A stretch of 64,000 bases of DNA from Desulfococcus sp041737845 (GCF_041737845.1 NZ_JBGSQX010000080.1:1-64000); one strand, 5' to 3'; shown: positions 1 to 10,821, counted from the first letter of the stretch. Translations and numbers: made by a program. The notes: generated by a model not told the origin, from the sequence alone.

Positions 1-44
1 GCAGTCCCTTGCCGCCGAGCACCCTCAAGGCGGCAAGGGACTGC
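1..44. terminator. Perfect 16-bp inverted repeat upstream of uvrB
   Basis: Bases 1-16 are the exact reverse complement of 29-44, with a 12-base loop. A run of six T lies at 55-60, about ten bases past the stem. This fits a rho-independent terminator of a plus-strand gene outside the window, although the T run is further away than usual. It could instead be a copy of an intergenic repeat, since a shorter hairpin with the same GTCCCTTG/CAAGGGAC arms occurs at 5005-5028. Confidence 0.5.
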
Positions 45-83
45 CGCCCTACAGTTTTTTAGCTTTATCAAATAACCATTTAT

Positions 84-2069
<1,986 letters not shown>

Positions 2070-3896
2070 ATGAACGAGCTGATCCTGGAAAGACTGGAAG
2101 GCGTCTCCTCGGAGCCGGGCGTCTACATCATCAAGGACCGAAACGGCGCCGTTATCTATGTCGGCAAGGCCAAAAACCTGAAAAAACGGCTCGCGTCCTA
2201 TTTCAGGAAACCGGTCCAGTCCGACCTGAAAACCGCGATCCTGGTCGAAAAAACGGCATCCTTCGACACGATCATCACGGGGACCGAAAATGACGCCCTG
2301 ATTCTCGAATCGAACCTGATCAAACAGTATCATCCCCGCTACAACGTCATCCTCAAGGACGACAAACGATATCCATCCCTGAGACTCGACCTCGGCGAAC
2401 CTTATCCCCACCTGCAGGTCGTCCGGAAGATCGCGCCGGACGGCGCCCTCTACTTCGGCCCCTATACCGCCCCCGGCGCCATGTACCAGACCCTGAAGGT
2501 GATCAACAAGCATTTCAAACTGAGAAAATGCAGAAACAGCGTGTTGACAAACCGAACCCGTCCGTGCCTCAACTATCAGATGGGCGGCTGCCTCGGCCCG
2601 TGCTGCATGGATGTCGACCCATCCGTCTATAACGAGATCGTGAGGGAGGTGGTGCTCTTTCTAAAAGGCCAGACCCATGACCTCATCCGGAAGATCCGCC
2701 AGGAGATGCTGTGCGCCGCCGAAAATCCAGACACCTATGAACTGGCCGCGGAGCTTCGGGACAAAATGGTCGCACTCCAGCGGGTCGTTGAAAAGCAGGT
2801 GGCCCTGGCAGTAGACCTCAAGGATCGCGACATCATCGGGCTTGCCGGCTCCGGGCAGTCGTCCGTCATCACGATCCTCACCGTTCGAGGAGGATATCTC
2901 ACGGCGTCCCGGCATTTCCCCTTTGAGGAGACCCTCGCCGCGGACGGAGAAATGATGGAGGCGTTCATCCGGCAATACTATGAACGCGTCAGCTTTATCC
3001 CGAAGGAGATTCTGACGTCCGTCCCCATCGAAAACCAAGACCTGATCGAAACCGCGCTGAGCGCCTTGAAGGGCGCATCGGTGAAGATCCTTCACCCCCG
3101 GCGGGGTGAAAAGGTGCGCCTCATCCAGATGGCCGTTCACAACGCAGCCGATGAGATGGGGCGACTCACCTCGGCTGACGCGGCAAAGGCGAATCTGCTC
3201 CTGAGGCTGAAAAACCGGCTCAGCATGGACAGGCTGCCCGCGAGGATCGAATGCTTCGACAATTCGAACCTCCTGGGCGCCTCGCCGGTTTCAGGGATGG
3301 TCGTATTCCAGAACGGCGCGCCCAGCAGGAGGGACTATCGCAGATACATCGTCCGGACGGTCGAAAAACCCGACGATTACGCCGCCATGGCGGAAGTGCT
3401 GAAAAGAAGATACGGAAAGGGGGAGCCGTCGCGGCCTTTTCCGGACCTGCTCATGGTGGACGGCGGAAAGGGGCAGCTCAACATCGCGGCGGCGGTGATG
3501 CGGGAGCTGGGGCTTGACGGGGCGTTTCATCTGATCGGCATCGCCAAGAAGGATGAAGCGGCGGGCGAAACGCGGGACAAGATCTATCTTCCCGGCCGCG
3601 TCAACCCGGTCAACCTGGGTCAGGATGAACCGGTCTACCATCTTCTTCAGCAGATCCGGGATGAGGCGCACCGCCACGCCATCGCCTTTCACCGCAGCCG
3701 CAGGGGGAAGCGGACGCTCTCCTCCGCTCTGGACGCCGTCCCCGGAATCGGTCCCCTGCGGAGAAAAGCGCTTCTCGGCCATTTTGGCTCCATCCAAAAA
3801 GTCCGGGCAGCAACCCTGGAAGAACTCAAGGCCGTGCCCGGAATCAGTCAGCGCGTCGCCGAAGCATTGCATGAAGTGCTTCGGCGCCGATCTTGA
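2070..3896 (+). CDS. uvrC: Excinuclease ABC subunit C
   Basis: UvrC makes both incisions flanking a lesion marked by UvrB. The 608-residue protein starts at the base after the uvrB stop. In order it shows the GIY-YIG nuclease domain (GVYIIKDRNGAVIYVGKAKN, residues 16-36) for 3' incision, a cysteine-containing region (RKCRNSVL, CLGPC), a UVR motif near residue 220, an RNase-H-like domain for 5' incision (ECFDNSN, VDGGKGQL), and a C-terminal tandem helix-hairpin-helix (VPGIGPLRRKALL, VPGISQRVAEAL). It is complete. It converges on malate dehydrogenase with only four bases between the stop codons and no visible terminator. Confidence 0.98.
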   Translation: MNELILERLEGVSSEPGVYIIKDRNGAVIYVGKAKNLKKRLASYFRKPVQSDLKTAILVEKTASFDTIITGTENDALILESNLIKQYHPRYNVILKDDKRYPSLRLDLGEPYPHLQVVRKIAPDGALYFGPYTAPGAMYQTLKVINKHFKLRKCRNSVLTNRTRPCLNYQMGGCLGPCCMDVDPSVYNEIVREVVLFLKGQTHDLIRKIRQEMLCAAENPDTYELAAELRDKMVALQRVVEKQVALAVDLKDRDIIGLAGSGQSSVITILTVRGGYLTASRHFPFEETLAADGEMMEAFIRQYYERVSFIPKEILTSVPIENQDLIETALSALKGASVKILHPRRGEKVRLIQMAVHNAADEMGRLTSADAAKANLLLRLKNRLSMDRLPARIECFDNSNLLGASPVSGMVVFQNGAPSRRDYRRYIVRTVEKPDDYAAMAEVLKRRYGKGEPSRPFPDLLMVDGGKGQLNIAAAVMRELGLDGAFHLIGIAKKDEAAGETRDKIYLPGRVNPVNLGQDEPVYHLLQQIRDEAHRHAIAFHRSRRGKRTLSSALDAVPGIGPLRRKALLGHFGSIQKVRAATLEELKAVPGISQRVAEALHEVLRRRS

Positions 3897-3900
3897 ACGC

Positions 3901-4833
3901 TTATTTCAGTTTGGCCAGGACCGCCTTCAGTTCCTCGACGGCGGCGGCGGATTTTTTCAGTTTGGCGGCCTCTTCAGCCGTCAGGTTGATCTCGATAATC
4001 TCCTCGATGCCGCCCTTGCCGAGTTTCACGGGCACGCCGATGAACAGGTCATGGATGCCGTATTCCCCTTGAAGATAGGCCGCACACGGCAGGATCTGCT
4101 TTTTGTCGTAGAGAATCGATTTGGTCATCTCGACCGCCGAGGATGCCGGCGCGTAGAAAGCGCTGCCGGTTTTGAGGAGCGACACGATTTCGGCGCCGCC
4201 GTTGGCGGTTCTCTTCACCAGGGCCTCGATCCTTTCCGCGGATATCAATTCGGTGATGGGAATTCCGGAGACGGTCGAGTAGCGCGGCAGGGGAACCATC
4301 GTATCACCGTGCCCGCCCAGAACGAACGCGTGGGTATTCTCGATCGACACATTCAGCTCCATGGCGATGAAGGCCCTGAAACGGGCCGAGTCGAGAACGC
4401 CGGCCATTCCGATCACGCGGTTTTTGGGGAAGCCGCTGGTCTCAAAGGCGACATGGCACATGGCGTCAAGGGGGTTGCTGACGATGATCAGGACGGCATT
4501 CGGAGAATACTTGGCCACCTGGGCCGTGACGTTCTTCAGGATGCCAGCGTTGGTGCTGATCAGATCATCCCGGCTCATCCCCGGCTTTCTCGGAATCCCC
4601 GCGGTGATAATGACCACATCCGAACCCGCGGTCGCCTCATAACCGTTGGTGCCGACAATTTTGGCATCGTGCTTTTCAATCGCCGCCGCCTGGGTCAGAT
4701 CCAGCGCCTTTCCCTGGGGAACCCCTTCGACGATGTCCACCAGCACCACATCACACAGGGCTTTTTCGACCAGCCTCTGGGCTGCGGTCGCCCCGACATT
4801 GCCCGCGCCGACAACCGTGACTTTTTTTTCCAT
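3901..4833 (-). CDS. mdh: Malate dehydrogenase (LDH-like, NAD-dependent)
   Basis: The enzyme interconverts malate and oxaloacetate with NAD(H) in the citric acid cycle. From the chosen ATG (4833-4831) the protein has 310 residues. It shows the Rossmann motif GAGNVG (residues 9-14), the substrate loop GIPRKPGMSRDDL with its arginines, SNPLD, and the catalytic-histidine motif GGHGDTMVPL. Arginine rather than glutamine in the substrate loop favours malate over lactate. A longer frame begins 54 bases upstream, but this ATG has a strong AAGGAG site and matches the family N terminus. A promoter is proposed at 4913-4941. Confidence 0.95.
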   Translation of the reverse strand: MEKKVTVVGAGNVGATAAQRLVEKALCDVVLVDIVEGVPQGKALDLTQAAAIEKHDAKIVGTNGYEATAGSDVVIITAGIPRKPGMSRDDLISTNAGILKNVTAQVAKYSPNAVLIIVSNPLDAMCHVAFETSGFPKNRVIGMAGVLDSARFRAFIAMELNVSIENTHAFVLGGHGDTMVPLPRYSTVSGIPITELISAERIEALVKRTANGGAEIVSLLKTGSAFYAPASSAVEMTKSILYDKKQILPCAAYLQGEYGIHDLFIGVPVKLGKGGIEEIIEINLTAEEAAKLKKSAAAVEELKAVLAKLK

Positions 4834-4912
4834 AATTTTCTCCTTGTTAATTGGTATAGTTTTTATTATAATCATCCAATATGGCAACGACCTTCGAAAA
4901 TTTAAAGAATTA

Positions 4913-4941
4913 ATTTAATAGTATTATTCAATCGTTGTCAA
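4913..4941 (-). promoter_or_regulatory. Candidate sigma-70 promoter of mdh
   Basis: On the minus strand a perfect TTGACA (4941-4936) is followed after 17 bases by TTAAAT (4918-4913), in a markedly AT-rich stretch. This places a start about 70 bases upstream of the mdh ATG. The -10 matches consensus at four of six positions. No operator is recognised. Confidence 0.45.
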
Positions 4942-5004
4942 CAAATTTATCCATTATTGACATAACATCTTAAAACAAGTTAACTATTAAATTTTCCGGG
5001 GCCG

Positions 5005-5028
5005 TCCCTTGGATGTTTGCAAGGGACA
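5005..5028. other. Stem-loop upstream of the helical-repeat gene
   Basis: GTCCCTTG (5005-5012) pairs with CAAGGGAC (5021-5028) around an eight-base loop, about 48 bases before the ATG at 5076. The arms resemble part of the stem at 1-44. It may be a repeat remnant or a leader structure. No T tract follows, so it is not a clear terminator. Confidence 0.35.
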
Positions 5029-5075
5029 GGATCACCTGGCTTGATCTCGGCCCCAACGGCACTGCGGAGCATAAC

Positions 5076-5999
5076 ATGGAAATCAAAAAACAGATCAAGT
5101 CTCTCCTGAACGAAGCGTCGCTCTATGAAGTTCAGGGATTATACGACGAATCCAAGGGAAGGTACGTCGATGCAATCCACGTCATCCAACAGCATGCCGA
5201 CGAGATCGATCATCACAAAGAGGTCATGAGTCATATTTCTAATAAGTTAAAGCAGGTCATCCAAAAAATAGAGCGAATGGAAAATGAATCCGTGACCTAT
5301 CAGATGCCCAATATTGTCCTCGATGTCATGAAAAACAATTTCTCGTCCTCCCGGGACAAGGACCAGGCCGCCCTGGAAGGGGCACTGGCCCTCGCCGGAT
5401 TCGGACAATATGAAAGCGCCCTGGAAGAATTCACCAAACTGCTCAAACCCGAGTCAACACGGCTCGAGGCATCCAAAAATATCCTTTTCTGCCACCTGGC
5501 CAAAGGCAGGGCTTCCAAAGCGGCAGACCTCTTCATCTACTGGCGGAACAGCGGGTTGATGGGTTCGGATCAGATGGTCGAACTCAGAAATTATTTCCAG
5601 AAATTGTCCGACGAGGCCGGCCTCAATCTGGAGATCCCGGGCGCAGAGGTAAAAAAATCCGCCGCGGGGCATCCGGCCGCAGCGTCATCCCTCCTGAAAA
5701 GCAGACAGATCGATGAGTTCCGATCTCTCAGCGTAAAGCTTCCAAAAGACAACCAGAAGCACCGCCTGCGGGAATTCGACATCCATTCTCAATCGGGGGA
5801 CATCGTCAATCTGCTGGTTTCGAATCATGAAAAGGAACTTGCGGAGGGGTTGAAAAAAGGAACCGTTCTGGATGCGGTCCAATGCTTTTCTGCCAACGCC
5901 ATGTTCAGCGGCAAGGCAACGGTGATCGACAACATCGAAATTGTATCGGGTGTGATGGCCGGCCACTTTAGTATTGATATTAAGATTCATGGCATTTAG
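5076..5999 (+). CDS. Hypothetical helical-repeat (TPR-like) protein
   Basis: No function is recognised. The ATG at 5076 (307 residues), with an upstream GGAG, is preferred to the TTG of a longer frame at 5013, which lies beside a hairpin. The N-terminal half is predicted helical with TPR-like spacing: an ESKGRYVDAIHVIQQH stretch near the start, ALALAGFGQYESALEEFTKLL near residue 110, then a helix pair about residues 135-165. The last 60 residues look like a small beta domain. There is no signal peptide or membrane segment, so it is probably cytoplasmic. It sits upstream of an MglA-type GTPase, a DUF4388 protein and a PilZ protein, so a scaffolding role in that signalling set is possible but is inference only. 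Confidence 0.7.
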   Translation: MEIKKQIKSLLNEASLYEVQGLYDESKGRYVDAIHVIQQHADEIDHHKEVMSHISNKLKQVIQKIERMENESVTYQMPNIVLDVMKNNFSSSRDKDQAALEGALALAGFGQYESALEEFTKLLKPESTRLEASKNILFCHLAKGRASKAADLFIYWRNSGLMGSDQMVELRNYFQKLSDEAGLNLEIPGAEVKKSAAGHPAAASSLLKSRQIDEFRSLSVKLPKDNQKHRLREFDIHSQSGDIVNLLVSNHEKELAEGLKKGTVLDAVQCFSANAMFSGKATVIDNIEIVSGVMAGHFSIDIKIHGI

Positions 6000-6242
6000 T
6001 ATAGGGCGTCGCCGTCGGTTTTTCCGGATGATGCGTTCGATATGTAAGGATGGAGGACCTTATCCCAGGCCTTCGGATACGCAGAGAGGGGTTCTGCGCC
6101 GCACCTTCCCGGACTTGCGCTTTCCGCGCCGCTGCTGCATCAGACTGGCGGACAGTGGTGGGCTTCCGCCCGGAAAGAATGCGCCGACGGCACCATCCCA
6201 TCCAATAACCTATTGATGTCTCACTCGTATTTGGGGTTGCAG

Positions 6243-6851
6243 ATGGCAAATATCAATCTGAAGGCGCGGGAGATCGAGGTCAAAATCGTATATTACGGGC
6301 CGGGCCGGGGTGGGAAAACCACCAATCTCGAATACATTTTCAAGACATTCAGGAAACAGGTGACCGGTGAGATGGTCTCCACCAAAACAGAAGGAGACCG
6401 AACCCTGTTTTTTGATTTTCTCCCCATGGGGCTGGGCAAGGTCAAAGGGTATGACATCCGCGTTCAGCTCTATACGGTGCCGGGACAGGTGAAATACGCC
6501 GCAACCCGGAAAATGGTGCTCAAGGATGCCGACGGTGTCATTTTCGTTGCGGATTCGCTTCAGGCGCGAAGAATCAAGAACATGGAGTCATTGAAGGATC
6601 TTCACCTGAACCTGAAGGATTACGGCGTCAACATCCTCAAAATCCCGCTGGTGCTGCAGTACAACAAGAGAGACCTGGCCGAGGCGGGCATCCCGCTGCT
6701 GACCACCCACCAGATGGAAATGGACATGAACCGGCAGCTCAGGGTTCCATCGTTTCCGGCCAGCGCGCTCACCGGAGACGGCGTCGGACCGACATTGAAA
6801 GCATGTCTCAAGTTGACACTCCAATCCTTGAAAACAGAGATGGGATGGTAG
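6243..6851 (+). CDS. mglA: MglA-type Ras-like small GTPase
   Basis: MglA-family GTPases set cell polarity, gliding or twitching motility, or the placement of surface machines. The 202-residue protein has a P-loop GPGRGGKTT near residue 22, a switch region with TEGDRTLFFDFLP, the family's altered G3 motif TVPGQ in place of DTAGQ, and YNKRDL as the NKxD equivalent. The ATG at 6243 begins MANINLKAREIEVKIVYYG, which matches MglA N termini better than an in-frame ATG 30 bases upstream. No MglB-like GAP gene is adjacent. The next gene (DUF4388/cNMP) begins 10 bases after the stop, so an operon is likely. Confidence 0.88.
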   Translation: MANINLKAREIEVKIVYYGPGRGGKTTNLEYIFKTFRKQVTGEMVSTKTEGDRTLFFDFLPMGLGKVKGYDIRVQLYTVPGQVKYAATRKMVLKDADGVIFVADSLQARRIKNMESLKDLHLNLKDYGVNILKIPLVLQYNKRDLAEAGIPLLTTHQMEMDMNRQLRVPSFPASALTGDGVGPTLKACLKLTLQSLKTEMGW

Positions 6852-6861
6852 GGGTAGCCTC

Positions 6862-8028
6862 ATGGAAAAAGTCGCGCTCGCGGGGAATCTTGGATTTTTG
6901 AGTCTGGGAGACATCCTTCAACTGATCGGCTCCAGCGGAGGATCGGGGGTGCTGGAAATCTCCAGCCCGTATCGTCAAGAGCCCGGGTGCATCTATTTTT
7001 CGAAGGGCAACATCATCAATGCCCACACCCCGGATGCCAAAGGCCTGGATGCCGTGTATGCATTGTTCGGCTGGCTTGACGGGGAGTATGAATTCCGCGA
7101 ACAGCCCGTCTCGGTCCACAAAGTGATTACATCCAATCGGATGGAAATTATCCTGGACGGGCTCCGCCTGATCGATGACGGCAAAACTGAAATCCTGGGG
7201 CCGTCCCCGCCCGAGCGAACAGGGCCGGATCCCACAGCGCCCCCGCTGATCCGCAGGCACTTTGTCGACTACACCTATGTGGTGGATGAAGAATTCTATT
7301 CCACGGGTGAAAAGGTCACCCAGGAAAAGCGCCACGGAAACTGGATATGGGTTGTCCTGGAGGGTACGCTGGATATCATCAAGAGCACCCCCAAAGGCCC
7401 CCTGACCGTCACCCGGGTGGGGTCGGGCGCATTCATCGGCAGCGTGACATCCTTTCTGTTCCAGGAAAACACCAGAAAAGCCACGGTTGTTGCGACCACG
7501 GATGTTCAGTTGGGGGTTCTCGACGCCCAGCGCATGGCCCAGGAGTTCGCGACACTGCGCCCCGAACTCAGAAATTTTATCCTGAGCCTTGACCGGCGCC
7601 TCAATCAAGCGACAACTGCCTGCGTGGACCAATACCTGGGGATTGATAACGCCTCAAAGGTCATCCGGGACAAGCACCAGAAGCTGATCCGGGATCCCAA
7701 GGAAAGAAGACTGGCGAGAATCGAAAGGGGAAATGCCATCATCATGCGGGAAACAGCGCATGGCGGCCTGTATATCGCCAACCTTACCCCCGGAGACTAT
7801 ATCGGCGCCGTCCCCTTTCTGGACATCGGGCACGAACCCCATCAGGCATCGGTTTTTGCCTCCGGCAGCCTGGCCACCGTGGACATCGACCTGAAAACCC
7901 TTGGCGAGGAATATGAAGATCTCTCCCTGACCCTTAAAAATCTGATTGAAAATGTTGCCATCAACATCTCGCTCACGACAAATGTCGCTGGAAATCTTCT
8001 GAAAAGAAACCGGCAGAAATCGAGTTAG
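6862..8028 (+). CDS. DUF4388 protein with cyclic-nucleotide-binding-like domains
   Basis: The 388-residue protein has three parts. Residues 1-95 match the DUF4388 (PATAN-like) domain often linked to MglA or two-component systems (GNLGFLSLGDILQLI, GVLEISSP, IYFSKGNIINA, ALFGWLDGEYEF). Residues about 130-250 resemble a cNMP-binding beta-roll (YSTGEKVTQEKRHGNWIWVV, VGSGAFIGSVTSFLF). Residues about 290-370 look like a second, degenerate roll (LTPGDYIGAVPFLDIG). The canonical phosphate-binding Arg motif is not obvious in either roll, so nucleotide binding is uncertain. There is no DNA-binding domain. It probably acts with the MglA homologue 10 bases upstream. Confidence 0.8.
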   Translation: MEKVALAGNLGFLSLGDILQLIGSSGGSGVLEISSPYRQEPGCIYFSKGNIINAHTPDAKGLDAVYALFGWLDGEYEFREQPVSVHKVITSNRMEIILDGLRLIDDGKTEILGPSPPERTGPDPTAPPLIRRHFVDYTYVVDEEFYSTGEKVTQEKRHGNWIWVVLEGTLDIIKSTPKGPLTVTRVGSGAFIGSVTSFLFQENTRKATVVATTDVQLGVLDAQRMAQEFATLRPELRNFILSLDRRLNQATTACVDQYLGIDNASKVIRDKHQKLIRDPKERRLARIERGNAIIMRETAHGGLYIANLTPGDYIGAVPFLDIGHEPHQASVFASGSLATVDIDLKTLGEEYEDLSLTLKNLIENVAINISLTTNVAGNLLKRNRQKSS

Positions 8029-8086
8029 TCTGTTACCCGCGCCACAGGAACCAGCCCCGGCGGAAACCTTCGGAGGGAACCCTTTA

Positions 8087-8443
8087 ATGACACCAAATGA
8101 AAGACGACGGCATATTCGAATCGATTCCTTCAACCTGTCCTATGTCAGCGTTGATGAAGACGGCAGCATCGTCAATCAGGGCATCGGCAGGACATTGAAC
8201 GTATCGGAATCAGGGATTCTCCTCGAAACCAATTTTCAGACATCCCTGGACCAGGCCGTGTCGCTTACCATCGCATTCGAAGAAAACCTGATCGATTTAA
8301 AAGGCAGGTTCATCCATTTCAAAGAGTTCGGCGGCGGCATATTTCAGACCGGCGTCGAGTTCCAGCATATGGATAAGGATACAAAGGCAATCCTCGTTCG
8401 CTACATCCAGATGTTCGAGAGATCAGGCACCCCATCTTTTTGA
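8087..8443 (+). CDS. PilZ domain protein (candidate c-di-GMP effector)
   Basis: The 118-residue protein is a single PilZ domain. The arginine motif RRRHIR near the N terminus and the NVSESG motif (the D/NxSxxG signature) about 35 residues later are both intact, so cyclic di-GMP binding is expected. No output domain is fused, so it would act by protein contact. It follows the MglA and DUF4388 genes on the same strand after a 58-base gap that contains a GGAGGG ribosome site, which suggests it belongs to the same motility or polarity set. Confidence 0.88.
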   Translation: MTPNERRRHIRIDSFNLSYVSVDEDGSIVNQGIGRTLNVSESGILLETNFQTSLDQAVSLTIAFEENLIDLKGRFIHFKEFGGGIFQTGVEFQHMDKDTKAILVRYIQMFERSGTPSF

Positions 8444-8486
8444 TACACCCTGAGCTTGTTTGATAAATCATTCAAAAGGATCTGAA

Positions 8487-9383
8487 ATGAAAAATGCCGT
8501 CGTTGAAACCCGCTTTCCGGAAATGAATCTCCTGGCCAGAGGAAAGGTGAGGGATATATATGATCTGGAGGATTCGCTACTGATGGTGGCCACCGACCGC
8601 ATCTCCGCCTACGATGTGGTGCTGCCGACCCCCGTTCCGGGAAAAGGAAAGGTGCTCACCCGGATCTCCCTGTTCTGGTTCGATATTATGAAGCCTCTTG
8701 TTGATAATCATCTGATCACCGGAGATGTCGATCAGTTTCCGAAGGTGTGCGCACCCTACAAAGACATCCTCCGGGACCGGAGCATGCTCGTCAGGAAAGC
8801 CCGGACGATTCCCATTGAATGCGTCGTTCGCGGCTATATTTCAGGATCCGGGTGGAAGAGCTATCAGGATTCCGGGACCGTCTGCGGCATTCCGCTCCCG
8901 GATGGCCTCCAGGAGTCCGATAAGCTGCCCGAGGCGATCTTCACCCCGTCCACCAAGGCGGACGTCGGCGAACATGATATCAACATTGATTTCGAGGAGA
9001 CTGCAAGGCGGATCGGCCGGCCGATGGCTGAAAAAATCAAAACCCTGAGCCTTGCGATCTATCAGAAAGGGGTTGACCTGGCCGGTCAAAAAGGGATCAT
9101 CATCGCCGACACCAAATTTGAATTCGGCATCGTGGACGGCAAGGTCATTCTGATCGATGAAATCCTGACCCCGGATTCCTCCCGTTTCTGGCCGAAAACG
9201 ACCTATGCGCCCGGCGGCGCGCAGCAGAGTTACGACAAGCAGTACGTGAGAGACTACCTTACCGTCATCGCCTGGGACAAACGGCCGCCTGGCCCGAACC
9301 TGCCTTCCGAGGTCATCCGGAATACGCAGCAGAAGTACCTCGATGCCCTCGTCGCGCTTACGGGTAAGCCCTATGCCATTTAG
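8487..9383 (+). CDS. purC: Phosphoribosylaminoimidazole-succinocarboxamide synthase
   Basis: PurC joins CAIR and aspartate with ATP to give SAICAR, a step of purine synthesis. The ATG at 8487 is preceded by AAAGGA and gives 298 residues, the longer bacterial/eukaryotic type. Recognisable are LLARGKVRDIYDL (ATP loop), the ATDRISAYDVVLP signature, IECVVRGYISGSGWKSY, the TPSTKADVGEHD region, and the C-terminal DEILTPDSSRFW. No other pur gene is nearby. The 3' end overlaps the next gene by 11 bases. Confidence 0.97.
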   Translation: MKNAVVETRFPEMNLLARGKVRDIYDLEDSLLMVATDRISAYDVVLPTPVPGKGKVLTRISLFWFDIMKPLVDNHLITGDVDQFPKVCAPYKDILRDRSMLVRKARTIPIECVVRGYISGSGWKSYQDSGTVCGIPLPDGLQESDKLPEAIFTPSTKADVGEHDINIDFEETARRIGRPMAEKIKTLSLAIYQKGVDLAGQKGIIIADTKFEFGIVDGKVILIDEILTPDSSRFWPKTTYAPGGAQQSYDKQYVRDYLTVIAWDKRPPGPNLPSEVIRNTQQKYLDALVALTGKPYAI

Positions 9384-10335
9384 TTTCCAAACGGTGCCGA
9401 TTTCCGAGATCGACCGGAACGACACCACATTCCAGATTTCAACAGACCCAAATATCTCCGGGCTTGCGGCATCCATCGCCTCCGTGGGGCTCCTGACGCC
9501 CCTGATCCTGAGAAGAAGCCGCCCCCGTTATACGATCGTGAGCGGGTTCCGGCGGATCGCGGCATGCCTTTCGCTCAACCAGAGCGCCATGCCGGCGAGG
9601 GTGCTTTCCGATGACCGGTCGGACCTGGAATGCGCCGGTATGGCCGTCTCGGAAAACGCCCTCCAGCGGCCCCTCAACCTGATCGAAAGATCACGGGCCC
9701 TCCTGCTGCTGTCCCCCCGCTTCAGGAATTCCGTCGAACTCTCGGCGGCCTCGGCGACATTCGGCATGCCCGAGACCCCCGCGATGATCGATAAGCTCCT
9801 GCCCCTGTGCGGGCTGTCCGACCCCATCCAGGCCGGGATCATAGACGGGACGATATCCCTGTCGATGGCCCAGGAGCTCGGGCGGTTCGGCCCGGAAGCC
9901 CGCAGCCCCCTGGCCGATCTTCTTCTGTCGATGAAAATGAGCTTGAGCAAGCAGCGGGAGGTTCTGACCATGATCCAGGAGATCAGCCTCAAGGAGGGCA
10001 CCTCCATTCAGGACCTGCTAGCGGAAACCGGCATTGCGGCGATCATCACGGATCAGGACAGTGAGCGGAATGTAAAGATCGGTCGCCTGCGCGACCTCCT
10101 CAAAAAGAGGCGCTATCCCGCCATTCATGCGGCGGAAGGAAAAACCGCCGCCCTTATCCGGTCCCTGAAGCTCAGGGAGCAGATGAAGCTTGTCCCGCCC
10201 GAAAACCTCGAGGGGACGGAATTCTCCCTCACCCTCCGATTCCATGACATCCCCGCGCTGCGATGCCTTCATCAATTCATCGGCGAGCTGCTTGACCGCC
10301 CCGAATTGGAACGATTGATCTCGAAGGATTTTTAA
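9373..10335 (+). CDS. ParB/Spo0J-like N-terminal domain protein
   Basis: Residues about 7-90 resemble the ParB N-terminal domain: VPISEIDRND, then LAASIASVGLLTPLILR, then YTIVSGFRRIAACL, then ENALQRPLNLIERSRAL. The CTPase-type GERR patch of true ParB is replaced by GFRR. The middle (residues 115-190) could be an HTH region. The C terminus is not recognised. The ATG at 9373 lies inside the end of purC, giving an 11-base overlap and probable translational coupling. No parA or parS-like site is nearby, so a segregation role is unlikely. It is better called a stand-alone ParB-like DNA-binding protein of unknown function. Confidence 0.75.
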   Translation: MPFSFQTVPISEIDRNDTTFQISTDPNISGLAASIASVGLLTPLILRRSRPRYTIVSGFRRIAACLSLNQSAMPARVLSDDRSDLECAGMAVSENALQRPLNLIERSRALLLLSPRFRNSVELSAASATFGMPETPAMIDKLLPLCGLSDPIQAGIIDGTISLSMAQELGRFGPEARSPLADLLLSMKMSLSKQREVLTMIQEISLKEGTSIQDLLAETGIAAIITDQDSERNVKIGRLRDLLKKRRYPAIHAAEGKTAALIRSLKLREQMKLVPPENLEGTEFSLTLRFHDIPALRCLHQFIGELLDRPELERLISKDF

Positions 10336-10366
10336 CACCCGGGGCATCCCCCGGAAGTTCCCGAGA

Positions 10367-10386
10367 GGCGGCGGCAGGACGCCGCC
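10367..10386 (+). terminator. Stem-loop after the ParB-like gene
   Basis: GGCGGCG (10367-10373) pairs with CGCCGCC (10380-10386) around a six-base loop, 32 bases after the stop codon. It is followed by CCGAAAAA rather than a T run, so it is a weak or rho-assisted terminator at best. Confidence 0.35.
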
Positions 10387-10612
10387 CCGAAAAACCGACA
10401 CCCTCCATATCCTTTTCCTCCCCTTTTTTAATGCCACTCCCTTGCCAAAGAGGCATCGCCACGCCCGTCGAAGGATGCGTCCGGGTTCGGCCGCTCCGCA
10501 AAGGGCCATGTTCTTCAATCGGCTTTCAACAACGCCCTTAAAAAGGGACAGGGCCTGCGACGCCTGTCCGCCCGCCCGCGGAGCGGAGCATGGCCGTGAT
10601 CCGGAGGATATT

Positions 10613-10638
10613 GAATGCCACGGCGCACACCAACTGCA
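10613..10638 (+). repeat. Copy 1 of a 25-26 base element flanking tetR
   Basis: The element begins GAATGCCACGG and ends CAACTGCA. A second copy at 11515-11539 matches at about 22 positions. One lies upstream and one downstream of tetR. They may be binding sites for the TetR product or remnants of a short duplication. In both copies the ATG opens a tiny frame starting Met-Pro-Arg. Confidence 0.45.
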
Positions 10639-10759
10639 ACTAATTTATAATATTTACAAAACCACCATATATAAATATTTGTTATAAAATACTAAATATA
10701 CTTTTTATTGTTATAATTTATAAATTTTTCACAAAATTTTATTTTATAAATATTTTTTC

Positions 10760-10788
10760 TTGACTAATGTTTTTTTATAATTCATAGT
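10760..10788 (+). promoter_or_regulatory. Candidate promoter of tetR
   Basis: TTGACT (10760-10765) and CATAGT (10783-10788) are 17 bases apart, with the tetR ATG 33 bases further on. The -35 matches at five of six positions and the -10 at four. The surrounding AT-rich DNA gives many alternative -10 words, so the exact start is uncertain. Confidence 0.35.
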
Positions 10789-10821
10789 CGACTCAAACAA
10801 ATAAATATGATTCAGTAAATT

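Larger units (their letters stand above)
10336..10821. other. 486-base intergenic region, GC-rich then very AT-rich
   Basis: No convincing gene is present. The first 300 bases are GC-rich and hold small hairpins at 10367-10386 and about 10548-10570. From about 10640 to 10820 the composition flips to an extremely AT-rich tract with many TATAAA-like words, which forms the leader of the TetR gene. A 26-base element at 10613-10638 recurs downstream of tetR. A ten-to-twelve-codon frame starts inside it after a GGAGGATATTG ribosome-like site, so a leader peptide is conceivable. Confidence 0.6.

Noticed and set aside
6000..6242. Small genes (about 80-90 codons) on either strand in the gap before mglA
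   Set aside because: Arg/Ser-rich translations without ribosome sites or motifs; treated as a non-coding gap.
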